From Amoebophrya sp. A120 (Eukaryota > Sar > Dinophyceae > Syndiniales > Amoebophryaceae), in contig CAJINV010000009.1 in assembly GCA_905178155.1 (NCBI GenBank), positions 2,705,373-2,769,372 of the forward strand: DNA of 64,000 nucleotides. Direction: 5' to 3'. The translations under genes were made by a program, and so were the position numbers. The notes under the pieces were generated by a model. It was not told the origin of the DNA. It worked only from the letters and a program-made list of their open reading frames with translations, and made no database searches. This document shows, piece by piece, positions 33,301-44,400 of the stretch (positions are counted from its first letter, which is position 1; each line of letters starts with the position of its first letter).

Positions 33301-33901
33301 TTGATGTTCCATTCGCACAAGTAGATAAATGCAGGCGTCCGCTGCGGCTGCGGCCATTGCCATTTTGCATGACAGACTCATTTTTGCTTTCCTCGCTCGA
33401 CCTACATACGTCTTGATCTGCCGGCTCAAGTTCTTCAACCTCTCCGGTTGCCAAATTCACGTCGACCAAAGACTTCATGTCTACAGGTGCAGAAGATGAA
33501 ATTATCGTCCCCCGGCTGAGGTTCTCATTCGGATTCTGCAACACAGATCCATTTGTAATATTGCTGGCACCCACGCCCATATTCTTGCTCTTGGTCAGTC
33601 GCTCCGCCCTAACCAGGTTACCAGACAAACGCGCGACCTTCCCCGGATGACGAAATAGCAACTCCGCGTAATCGAAGGCGAGAAGTTCTGTTGCGGAAGC
33701 TGCTCGTCCTTCGGGAGAAGCATGACAAGTCGTATTGGTTTCCGTTTCTTCCATGACAGGTTGACTTGATGTTTCTTCGCCGTGTAGAAGTTTACCAAGT
33801 CGTGAGGCAAAATTATAGAGGTAATTCCGTCGGTTTTCCAAGAGAAGATCCACGACCTGCGGTATGGAACTACTGCATAGAAGTCTCATCTCCACCTTCA
33901 T
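30334..33901 (-). CDS. Trehalase (glycoside hydrolase family 37)
   Basis: Hydrolyses trehalose to two glucose molecules. Two exons (33901-31413 and 31261-30334) join in frame to 1,138 residues. Family landmarks in order: [27 protein letters not shown] (about 319); [28 protein letters not shown] (about 680) with the catalytic Asp; [23 protein letters not shown] (about 948, trehalase signature 2); and [16 protein letters not shown] (about 1,100) with the catalytic Glu. Typical trehalases have 550-750 residues; the excess is Ser/Thr- and Gln-rich insertions between conserved blocks. No signal peptide is evident, so a cytosolic enzyme is likely. The start is the first ATG after a duplicated upstream region. 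It has one introner in 3.6 kb, against about one per 700-800 bp in the two large genes. Confidence 0.93.
31267..31412. mobile_element. Introner, family A, the only intron of the trehalase gene
   Basis: Left TATCCTGTGCAAAAGTATCG, right end CTATTGCAGTTCATA. Exact TSD GGGCA (31262-31266, 31413-31417). The frame is kept (phase 2). Confidence 0.94.
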
Positions 33902-34102
33902 TCACATTTGTCAAGTGCATGCCAACGCCAACAAGCGAAACGTCTACAAATGCATTCAACATCTTTGTCAGCAGACCCATTCCCATACAAATACATAGTG
34001 TTCTGCATAACAAGTACGGGGACTGTTGCTATGCTACAGGAAGTTGCGGGACGAATTGGAAGGCCCAAAAACACAAACAGCCAGAGGCAGAGCCACGTAA
34101 CT

Positions 34103-35056
34103 TTACACTTCTGTACTTCCATGCGCGGTGATTCTTGCTTCTTCTGGCCTCCAGCGAATACGAGCGGGATGAGACGAGACTGTCGTGCAAAATCTGATAC
34201 GCAACCTTTCCGCCACGGAATCGAACTGCTGGATGAGCGGGAGTTGGGGTGGGATAAGAATCAGTTGATGCTGAGGTGGCGTTGACGATGGTGCAGGAGA
34301 TTTTTGGTCTCCGCTAGCGGACAAACACTGCCTAACCTGTTTGTTGTCCTTTTGAGGAAAGTGGTGCTGGTGGCCGGCGGGAGAGCTTGTTCTACAATGT
34401 TGACTCATATCACGACACCTGTGGTTGTAAAACATGTTCACTTCCGTATAGTACCGGTGATACTTTTTCGTCGCCGTTGTTCCTGCACCAACGGCTCCTC
34501 GCGCTTCTGACCCTGCAGCTGCTGACAGAGCATGAGAAGTTTTTGAAGTTGAAGTTGTGCCTCCGTTCTTCGTGTTGTCGTCGGGAGCAACACGGTTCTC
34601 CTGCTCCTGTCGTTCATCTTCTGTTCCTTCCAGTTCCAGAAGCGCAAGTTCCGTTGGTGACCACAGGGAATAAAACGTAGCTGCACCAGGCGAATTACTT
34701 GATGATGTCCCGCCTAGCAGGATGTCTGCAAACGAGGTGGTATGACGGAAGGGAGCGGGCGGGAGACGAGATCGGGCACCGGCGGTGTAGTTGTAGTTTG
34801 TAGTGTTGCCTTTGCCAATTAATGATGGATGCAGCTCTCTTGATGCTGGTACAACACCGAATTGTGAAGATGCCTCATGCTGGGCTGATGTATCAGTTCT
34901 TGTCTTCGTCTTCCCAGCTTTGTTTAATATTTTCAATTCCAGGAACCGCAGCCGCAGCACCCAATTCCGGCGGCGCGCAGAAGCAGAAGCGCCCGGAAAA
35001 GCCAACTGCAAAGGAGAGCACTCGTTGGAGGCGCTGGAAAGTTTTTCTTGTTCCAT
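34103..35056 (-). CDS. Hypothetical protein upstream of trehalase
   Basis: A 317-codon open frame lies on the same strand, 200 bp before the trehalase start. It is rich in Ser, Thr, Gln and Arg, with no domain, membrane segment or signal peptide that I recognise. The 5' end (MEQEKLSSASNECSPLQLAF) is the first ATG. The frame is long for chance and its codon use resembles the neighbours, but there is no homology by eye. It could be a small gene or an upstream exon of trehalase; no introner links the two. Confidence 0.4.
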   Translation of the reverse strand: MEQEKLSSASNECSPLQLAFPGASASARRRNWVLRLRFLELKILNKAGKTKTRTDTSAQHEASSQFGVVPASRELHPSLIGKGNTTNYNYTAGARSRLPPAPFRHTTSFADILLGGTSSSNSPGAATFYSLWSPTELALLELEGTEDERQEQENRVAPDDNTKNGGTTSTSKTSHALSAAAGSEARGAVGAGTTATKKYHRYYTEVNMFYNHRCRDMSQHCRTSSPAGHQHHFPQKDNKQVRQCLSASGDQKSPAPSSTPPQHQLILIPPQLPLIQQFDSVAERLRIRFCTTVSSHPARIRWRPEEARITAHGSTEV

Positions 35057-35144
35057 CTTCGTCAGCGTCCTTATGCTTTATCGTTTTTTCTATTTTTTCG
35101 TTTATACGGTACAGTCAATTATATAAGGACTCTCCGGCAATGAT

Positions 35145-35600
35145 TTGCGAGCAATGCGAGCAATGCGACGCCAATGCGACGGCTTGCGAGTCGCGAGCGC
35201 GCGGACCTGTCGCAACTCTTGCGACAACTCCTCGCGACTTCGTCAGCGAGTGCCCACTATTGGGCCCCGCTTCAGCGGGCTGCCCCTAGCCCTACCCTAC
35301 CTAGTCCTATGTGGCCGGCGGCGATGCTGCAGGCCTACATCTGCAGGCCTACATCTGCACCTACTGCAGCCTACACCCGCAGGCCTACATCCTGTGTACC
35401 AGCACCACTGCGGCCTACATCCGCAGGCCAGCGCTCCGTCGAGTAGTTCGCGAATCTCGACGGTATGGCTATGGTCATTATTTTATCGCCACGCAGCTGC
35501 TTGCTGGCGGGCTCCAATGCTTTGCGAGCAATGCGAGCAATGCGAGCAATGCGACAAACCGCTGCCGGTTTTGCGATCAATGCGAGTCGCATTGCTTATA
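35145..35600. repeat. Short-period repeats (GCGAGCAAT and CTACATCTGCAGGC)
   Basis: GCGAGCAATGCGAGCAATGC repeats occur at about 35149-35185 and 35523-35590, on either side of CCTACATCTGCAGGC-type repeats at about 35330-35425. The region reads open in some frames only because of the periodicity. Confidence 0.75.
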
Positions 35601-35639
35601 TAATTCTCTGTACGGAGGATATATATTTATAGCCACCAC

Positions 35640-36330
35640 TAGTACCAAATATAGCCGCCGGGGCGGGGGTAGTGAGGTCGTGGGCGTTTTTTTGCCGACC
35701 GCCGCCGTGGCCGCGGCTTTGCTTTCTCTGGGCTCGCCATACCGCTGTGAGTAACGTTATGCCGCACGATATGGTGGCCACTTGGGAAACGTCGCAAATT
35801 TTGGCACATTTCCAAAATTCCTTTCCCAAAGCCAGCCCCGATGCTATGGGGCCCATCCGGGTGCCACGGGGGGCGCCCAAAAAGCGAAGAAAAACCGGGC
35901 CCATAGCATGCGGATTGGCTTTGCGCGTCTGGGCCGCTTTCTATTTTTCGCGTTTTTATTTTTCACGCCGGCGCCTTTTGCAAAGCTTCCCAGGCTCTGA
36001 AGCCGGCGAAAAGGCGGCCACTTTCGCGGCCGCCCAAAATGCTCCGAAATCGCGGCCGTGCCATGCTGTTTCGCTGTTCTGATTTTGGGCGCGTTTTTTG
36101 CGCGCCCCTTTTTGGGCGCCCCAAATCGCCAGAAACCAAGGCGGCGGGCGCCTCAGAAGGGCGCCCCTTTTGCCGGCTCCCCTGCGTCGTTTTATCCAGT
36201 GCGAATCGATAGAATTGGCTCGGGCTTGTTTGACAACAAAGCCCCGGCCGCTTGATAAGAGCAAATTTTTTATGTGCAAAAACGCTTCCGGCCGCTTGAA
36301 AACTGCCGGTCGTTTTTCACGGTAGGTGTC
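35640..36330. other. GC-rich non-coding block
   Basis: GC-rich DNA with recurrent GGGCGCCC-like words and AAAAAGCG motifs, with similar composition on both strands. No gene is supported. Confidence 0.5.
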
Positions 36331-38411
36331 AAAAAAACTCCCTGGTTAGAACCGTTCGGTGACCTCACTACATACTAGCTATGCGCAACCGGACCACGCT
36401 CATCTGTCAAAATGAGAGGCCGCAAAATTAGGAACACAGAGACACATCTTAATACCGGTATAGCAGAAAGCTAAAATTTTCTTCAGGTACTATGTCTACC
36501 ATGTCTACTTCCTAGTACCGAGACAAATATGATCTTGTTTTGGCTTCCTTGCTCAACAACTCAGACTCAGTACTAGTCAACAGATGTGGGAGGATTGCGC
36601 TCCGGAACGAGCCGTGCGCATAACGATCCATCATCCTCGTAAAGGAACAACAACAGGCGGAGCGAGAAAATTGTATAAAAATAACGTACGAACAAATGGC
36701 TCGTCGTGGTGATCATTGAACCTAAAGTCATGCCCAACATCAACACGCTGCTGAGCGCCTTGGTGATGAGACTGAAGATCTGAGCTGACGTGCATGTAGT
36801 TTATTTTTGCATGGCGTTTCTGCTTGAGTTCCTCGGATCTTCATCGACAACTTCAGAAAGGTGTCGAGGGGGTACTCGCGCAGTGTTGACCATCGAGTGA
36901 GGTTTTAGCACTCGTTGTCTTTGGGGTCAATAGATGAATAAACACAAACCACAAGAAATAGATACCGCTCTCACCGATTCGTGTTGCACCACGTTGAGAT
37001 GATGTTGGCACTGATCTTCGATTTGACACTGCAAAAAAGACGAAGATCCGGCACGGAGGAGCTCCACAAAGCCCGCGCAAGGCGATACTTATCATGATCC
37101 TCTACTGCGGGTATCTTTGCATTATGGCAGAAGAACACATCAGACTTAGAGGCTACTACAGGCGGAGCGGCAGCTGTCCCCAACTTGTCTTACAGCTCGA
37201 AAGAAAAACTGCGGCGAAGAAATAATTTCCAACTTTTACTTTCAACAAAAAAATTCTGCATCAATGCCGGATATCAAAAATCATACATAGAAGAGCACTA
37301 CCTGGTGCTAGAAGTAGAATTCTAGCTCAAAAATGCGTCCACCACAAACTGCTCTGAAATTTGATGTCTTTCTTGTTTCGACTGACATCTTGATGTCCGG
37401 GAGAAAGCAGTCGTGTTGTAACAGAGTGCGTCGAGTTGGTTTTTCAATATACGCGGATTTTTTTCTTGTTGAAGCCAAACGGAAAAATATTAAACGAAGT
37501 GTCACGTCGTTCACGACCATGGTTTTACGTACAAATATTTGCCAAACGGATGAATATGAAACGAAGTGTCAGCGAGCTGATATTGAGCTCGGTTATATAT
37601 TTGTATTGCATTTGCCTTTGCCAAACGAATATGAAACGAAGTGTCAGCGAGTTGTAGTGACTGTTGATTTGAACTTTTGCAAAATGAAGTTATCAAACGA
37701 AGCTGTCGTGCTGACCATTGGTTCAAGTTGTAATTTCAATTTGTAAGTAATATTGCCTTTGCCAAACGGAGAAATATCAAACGAAGTGTCAACGAGTTGT
37801 GAGAAGTGAGTTTACGTTTACCTACGAAGGCGCACTAGGCCACATACAGGCTAGGCTACACGGTCTCACGTCCGCGCCGCTCTGCTGCTTGTGATTCCTG
37901 TGCCCGCCAGGCCTGTCTCCGGCTGCCGCCCAGGGGGTCGTGAAGACCGGCTCTTGTTACAAACTGATAGCTTGAGCTGCTGCGCACCGAAACGCGCCGG
38001 CGCTTGTTGCCGGCTTTAAAAAAAAGGAAAAGGTCCTGCCTCTAGTAACGAGTATACTTTAAAAAAAAGCAGCAACGTCACGATCTTTAGAGCTTTATTG
38101 GTTCTGGATAAACTTCTATCTACTATTCTGGAAAGTTTTACCTTTCTTTGAATTAATTCTGAAAATACGGTTCTCGAGCAGACGTTCTGCTGTTCTCGGA
38201 TAAACTTCACTATTGATCTTCACTAAAGCCCACGACGCCCATTTTTGTGCGAAGTAGTAGTAGTTTCGCTACTTCTAACCATAATTTGGAGGATTCACAA
38301 GACATCAAGCTTTGAAGGTTAATACGTTTGAAAAATTGATTTTGAAAAAACGTTTCCTGTTTTCTACTTTTTTAAAAACGAAAACTGTGTGGCCGTCCTC
38401 GTTTCCCCCCC
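36331..38411. other. Intergenic region with degenerate repeats
   Basis: Two kilobases without a supported gene. At about 37480-37800 the phrase AACGAAGTGTCAGCGAG recurs four times in degenerate form, usually after TGCCAAACG. No introner is present. Confidence 0.55.
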
Positions 38412-41400
38412 CTACACCACGCCGGTTGTACCGGTTTCACCACTGTCACTGCTGCCTGCCCTGCGTGACTTCTTCTTTTTATCGCCGCGGCGCCTCCGTT
38501 TTCTTGACCGACGGTTTTTGCCAGTACTTTTCCTTTTCTCCTTGTTCCCACGACTCGTCTCTTCACTTCCCGGACCGGTCGTGGCCCTCCTCCCGCGATC
38601 GAGAGGCTCGTCAAAGTTCAGCGTCTTACCGAATGTATCAATTGCGAAAGTACCGCACTATAACTGAAACTGATTCTTCTTGCAGTCATGCGTTACAAAT
38701 GCAAATGATTGTCTTTCTTAAGGTAAATTCGCATTTATAAATCCCATTTCTCATGCAGAGCAAACTTGTGATGCGACTCCCGCTAGTGGTATACTTTTGC
38801 AATGCATAGGTAGTTTCCGCCGCAGACCACTGCAAGAAGGCCTTGACGTCTTCCGGGGTTTTGATCCGTTTGATGAGCTATCAGATGCAAATATGTCTGA
38901 GTCCTCTGGAAGAGCGCAAGTTTGTCATCTTCGGCGAGCATGACTCTCAAGTCTGTCATGCACGTTGCCTCAATTTTCCGTCATGCAAGAACGCAGTTCG
39001 TCATGCAGAATAGACAACACCTGGAAGCTGCTCAGAGACTTGTCATGTTGAGCTGGCAGTTGTGGCTGGCCTCCTTCTGCTTCGCCACTCAGCATCACAA
39101 GTTTGAGTTTCCAGACCACTCAGACATATCTGCAGTGCATATGCGCTCCTCGGCACTGAAGCGCGGGTCCAGCCTCTCGCGCTCCTTCTTCAACGCTTCC
39201 TATCCACAGGAAAAAACCCATCCCCATTCCATTTTTTGCATGACAGACACAGGATTTTATGCATGTGATGCACGACAAATTGGATGGGCATGGTTTTTTT
39301 TTTGTGGATACTTCCCGTCTCTTCTCGATCAGCATTTCCTGCTCGATAAACTCCACGCGTGCAAAAGGAACCATGTCCAGACACGACGGGGGAGCTGGGA
39401 GAAGCGCCAGCGCAGCCTGTTTCTCCGCGTCCACATCGGTTTTTTTCATACCCCGACTGCTGGATGCCTTCGCTTCGTTCCCGCTGTTCCGTATTCTCTC
39501 ACTCTCCTCCGCTGCGGCAGCGGCCGCTGCTTCCTGGGCATGCAGTGGCGGCGTTACCTTGAAGCACATGAAGTCAAACTCGCCCTCGTTGCGGATCAGA
39601 CTGGAGACGTTCCGAAAAGTCGCAGCGGGAACAGAATATCGATTGCAAACATGTCTGGGTCTGGGAGATTGCGAGACTTGACATGCTAATCTGGTATGGC
39701 TCTGAACTCTGTATTGCGTGGCCGCAAAGAGCTCCTCCTCCCTGTCATGCAAAAAAGCAGTTTCTCATGCGGAATACGCAACGCAGGACCATGAAAAAAA
39801 CTTGTCATGCTTGGCAGCGCATTACAGTGAGCTCACTATTCCCTTCCTTGCATCACAAGTTATTTCCAGACCCAGACATTTTTGCATTTGATACAGAGGG
39901 CGTTGATGCATTTTTGCCCTGCTGTTGGTCGTCCTGTTCTATCACTATTTCCGGCAGTAGGGCGTTTGACACCAGTGGTATGCGGCTCCACGTCGCGGTG
40001 GGATAACTGCGCTGCCAAAGCCGGTCCGCCGCTCCTGGTCTGAACCCCAGGTCCTCCACGACCAACATATTACTCGACGGGCACTGGAGCCTACTTATTT
40101 GGGCGGATGAACTTCTTCTCGGTGGCAGCGCGCCTCCAGACGGGTGCTCTTCGGAAGTAGATGAAGAAGCAACGTTTTCGCCGGGTCCTCCCTGCAGCTG
40201 GTACATCAAAGATTCTTCGTGCGTATGCTGTGCAAAAGTATCGCACTCGTAGTGCTTGCAGTCATGCATTACAAGTCTTTTTATCAAGGCAAATCCGCAT
40301 TACAAATTCCATTTCTCATGCTAAGGAAATTTGTATTGCAATTTATACTAGTACGATACTTTTGCAATGCATAGTGCGGCGGTTTCTCCGGGTCCTGTTC
40401 GAGAAAATAGTGGTAGCAGCAGCAATTTTGCGGGCCTTTATCCCGAAGAAAAAAAGTAAAACCAATCTTCCCCGTCCATTTTTTGCATGACAAGCAGTCG
40501 AATTGATGCATGTTTTGCATGACAAAAAATTGGAGGGGGATGGGAGGTCCTTTTTTGTGCATAGCCTTGAAACGCGTCCTCCTGTCGTTGGAGGAAGGAT
40601 GATGGCCCTTTATCCTGTGCAAAAGTATCGCACTCGTAGTAATCGCAGTCATGCATTACAAATCTTTTTCATAAGGTAAATCCGCATTACAAATTTATTT
40701 CTCATGCTGAGGAAATTTGTCATGTGATTTATACTAGTACGATGCGTTTGCATTTCATACCCTTGTCCGTCGAGCAAAGCCGCTATCTCTTCCTTGCTCA
40801 CCATCAGCTTGGCTCTGTCCCGGGCTCTTTCTACCTGCCTGCCAACTCGTGCCTTTTCGTCATCTGTGCGTGCATTCAGTTGCTCCGCGTATTTTTTTTT
40901 CAGCTCTTCTAGCACAGAATGGCAGTTTTCGTAATACGGCTCCATCGTCGTGCCCGGGAAAGGGGTGCGTGCTGACGAACCGCGTTCCATTTTTATTCTC
41001 CTCGCCAACGCGATGTCCTTTTCTCCAAAAAAAAGTTCACAACGAATGAGTAAGTCGGGATCGATGATATCGTGCGGGTCGGGCAGGATCACCGGATCAG
41101 GTTTTGGTATCAAATGTAGAAATGTCTGGGTCCTCTGGAAGAATGCAAGTTTGTCATGCTTGTCTGGCATGACTCTTAAACCTGTCATGCACATTACCAA
41201 AGAGCCCCACTTTTCTGTCATGCAGAAACGTAGTTTGTCATGCAGAATAGGCAACGCCTAGAGCTCAGAAACTTGTCATGCTGAGCCAGCAATTGTGGCC
41301 TCCTCATGATATGCCACACAGCATCACAAGTTTCCAGACATCCAGGGATTTTTACATTTGATATTTGGTATGGGATCATCATCCGGGCCGAAGTTCTTCC

Positions 41401-44400
41401 GAGGATCCGCGTCGTCTCCTGGCTTCCCCTATCAACTGCAAAAAGAAAAATGTCTGCGTCTGGAAAAATGCCAGGTTTGTCATGCATACTGTCCATGTTG
41501 ACCCAGGATGTCTGTGATGCACGACCTAGCATCACAGATTTTTAGAGGGGTTCCTGATGCGTATTCCGCATGAGAACTGCCCTCTCCGCGTAACACAAAG
41601 CGGACTTCTCTTGCGGGTCATGCAAGACAGATTTTTTTAGACTCCAGAGACAGCATGACAAGAAGTTGCAACCTTCCAGACCCAGACACTTTTGCAATGC
41701 ATATCCCCCCAAGAGGACCGCCTCCTACTTGGTAGTCCAGCCACAGCTTAAACCACTCCGGGAGCGTCGCAAGTGCTGGTGGCTGCCGATTTTTGATTTC
41801 CTCCGCACTCTCTTGCACATTCCAGTGGTCGACCTGCTGCTGGAAGAGAAACAGACGGAGCGTCGACCACTATCCTTTGCAAAAGTATCGCCCTTCTCGT
41901 ACAAGAACTAATCGCGACCAACATGCACGACAAATCTTCCGGCTCCCTAGTCGAATCGGCAGGACAAGTTGAAGTTCCATTTCTCTTCTAGAAAAAATTT
42001 CTCACGCGATTTGTACTAGAAGTGCGATGCTTTTACAATGCATAGCCACAAATTATTCTCTACTCTTTTCCCCGCCGCATCTACTTGATCGCACTGCACA
42101 TTTTCCCGGTCTGCAAACGAGTTTCCATTTTTGCACCCAAGCGTCCACACTTCACTCTCGAAAAGGCGCTCCCCTTCTCCGTCGGCACCGGTGGCTAGTG
42201 CTTCTGCGCCAGCACCGGTCGTGGCTGTGCTGTCGCCTTCTGCGTCGAACGACATGGGAAACTTTTCTGGCAATTTTTCATAAGAAACGACGTCAAAATG
42301 TGCTGCTTGCTCTTCCTGTTGCCGAATCAACGCCTTCCCGACGGCAAACAAAATCTTTTCACTGTCAGCGACGACAAAGAGCGACACGCGCTGGCTCCCT
42401 TTATTTCCCCGGTGCTTCAAAAAGGCGTCCGTGAGTACAACACCCCCGGTTGTAGCACTGCTCTGCGGTGGATTATGCAGGATGGAGATCACGCTGTGAA
42501 CTACTGATGATAATGCCTCCTCTATCCTAGGTAAAAACATCCCCACCTCATAGGCATCGCTGTCGTGCAAATGAATCTGCATGCTCAAAATTTTTCTCAT
42601 GCGGAGACGACGCACGGGAAGCATTTTCTAGTCGTGTTTTGGAATTTGTGAAGTGGTGTCCCAATCAGCGTCATAGGCTAGATTAATTTGTGACGCTGCT
42701 GGACGTCGTAAAAAGCATGACACTACAAGCCCAAAAAATTTTTCGTGCGCAACAACCTAACCTTGTTGATTTGTCTAGCAGATTCCCCATCTTGAATATG
42801 GACTGGGGATGTTTTTACTCAGGATATCATCGCCATCAAGCCCGGTCAAGTCCAGCAAAAGGCGGGCTTCTTGGACTTTTACTTGTTGGGGTGGCTCGGC
42901 TGTGATATCCTGTCGCGATTGCTCCTTGTAGAAGGTCAGCCGCGCCTGTTGGCCCGCAAACACGATTGGGCGGCCGGGAATTCTGCTCGACGTCGCCTCG
43001 TCGACTGCGGCTTCAACCGAGGGCACTGAACGAAGGAACCCGGTCAAGAACGCAGTCACGGTTAAAGGCATCGTCGGCGCACTCTGGAACCTCCGGAACT
43101 CCCGCCCCACCCTCGCTATGGAGAGAAAAAAGTTTGTCACAGTCACTAACTTGCAGGTTTTGCATTACAAATTTTCTCAGCATCACAAACTTTCCTTGTA
43201 TTGCAGAAACACTAGGAAAATCCCCAATCAAGTTTGGCTGTGATGCATTTTTACGCATGACAAACAATTTTGTATTGCAAGAATGCGCATGAGTGATCGT
43301 GACGAACTTTTTTTCTTTGATACTCGCTGCGCCGTGTTTATTCTCAACCTGGTACTCTTTTGGGAGAAAGTTGTACGGCCAAATTTGGTATGGATTGTAA
43401 AAATGTCTGGGTCTGGAAGGATGCGAACTAGGCGTGAGCTCGGAGAGAAAGAACACGAAAAATATTCGTTTGATTGAAAGTATTCATTTGAATAGGAGAG
43501 GATGAGAAGATGACAAAGATAAGGAGAAACACAAAGGAAAAGAAGAGAAAAGAAAAGAGAAAGAAAAAGAGAAACCAAAAGCATAAAAAGGCAAGGAATT
43601 GGGGAAAATATCGCAAAAGTATCCCTTTGAAAAAAATATCCTTTTGAAAAGATATATCCTTTTGGCCGATTGGTCGGACCCCTGCACCCTTCTTGGCCTC
43701 AGAAGACCAAAAAGGGCCACGGCGGCCTCAGAAGGCCAAACAGGGCCCCCTACACCCTGCCTTCTTGGCCTCAGAAGGCCAAGAAGGGCCACGGCGGCCT
43801 CAGAAGGCCAAGGAGGGCCAGGGCGGCCCACCCCGGAACGAAGGGCCGTCGAGGTGGCCTCAATATGCAGGCATCCGTCTGGTACTTCTACTTCGGGCAG
43901 ACGAGGCCTGCGACGCTGCCTCTTCAAGAAGAGCGAAGCAATGACTCTGACCTGCAGCTCGGTGTTTCCAGGCGCGACCCGAGCGATTGCCAGACCACGA
44001 CGGCCTGCACCACTGCACCCACAGCCGCGGGCGTCCGTGCCTCCACATTCCCGAGGCCCACACGCATCCCCACAACCTCTCTGCTTCCCGATCCCCCCAC
44101 TCACGTTGCTACCTATGCCGCTCCCTAATCAATCTCCTTCCCGCCCCACCCCTGTGTTCCCCATGGCTTCTCCGGGTTTCCAGGTGGATCCCACACGCGA
44201 AGCGCAAAAGCGCGGGCGAAACAGAGAACCGAGCCACGGGCGCAGTGGTTTTTCTCACTCTCAGAAAAAGACGGCCGGCACAGACCTACTTTTTTGGCGG
44301 GCTATTTGTTGAAGCGACTTTTACCGAGACAGGGCGGGCATGCGTCGGGCCTTTAGACTGGCATGCCCGCCACGCTGAACGGGGAGCAAAAAAACCTAGC

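Larger units (their letters stand above)
40075..42392 (-). other. Giant protein, module 9 (diverged)
   Basis: Blocks RVSLFVVADSEKILFAVGKA and LPEWFKLWLDYQVGGG fit the start of a module. Later blocks are weak, and the sequence becomes charged and coiled-coil-like (LEELKKKYAEQLNARTDDEK). Confidence 0.5.

Noticed and set aside
35145-35600. Regularly spaced repeats as a possible CRISPR array.
   Set aside because: The units are contiguous microsatellite-type repeats without unique spacers, in eukaryotic DNA.
38809-38873. TPEDVKAFLQWSAAE resembles the end of cytochrome c1 (AKDV..FL.WAAEPE).
   Set aside because: No haem motif, no following membrane helix, and the downstream sequence is a basic tail. 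The match is 15 residues only.
42045-42517. Similarity of DAFLKHRGNKGSQRVSLFVV to the vWA domain of the proteasome subunit Rpn10.
   Set aside because: The LFVVADSEK stretch fits the first block of the repeating module of the giant protein, and the exons on both sides belong to the same modular series, so the Rpn10 resemblance is probably coincidental.
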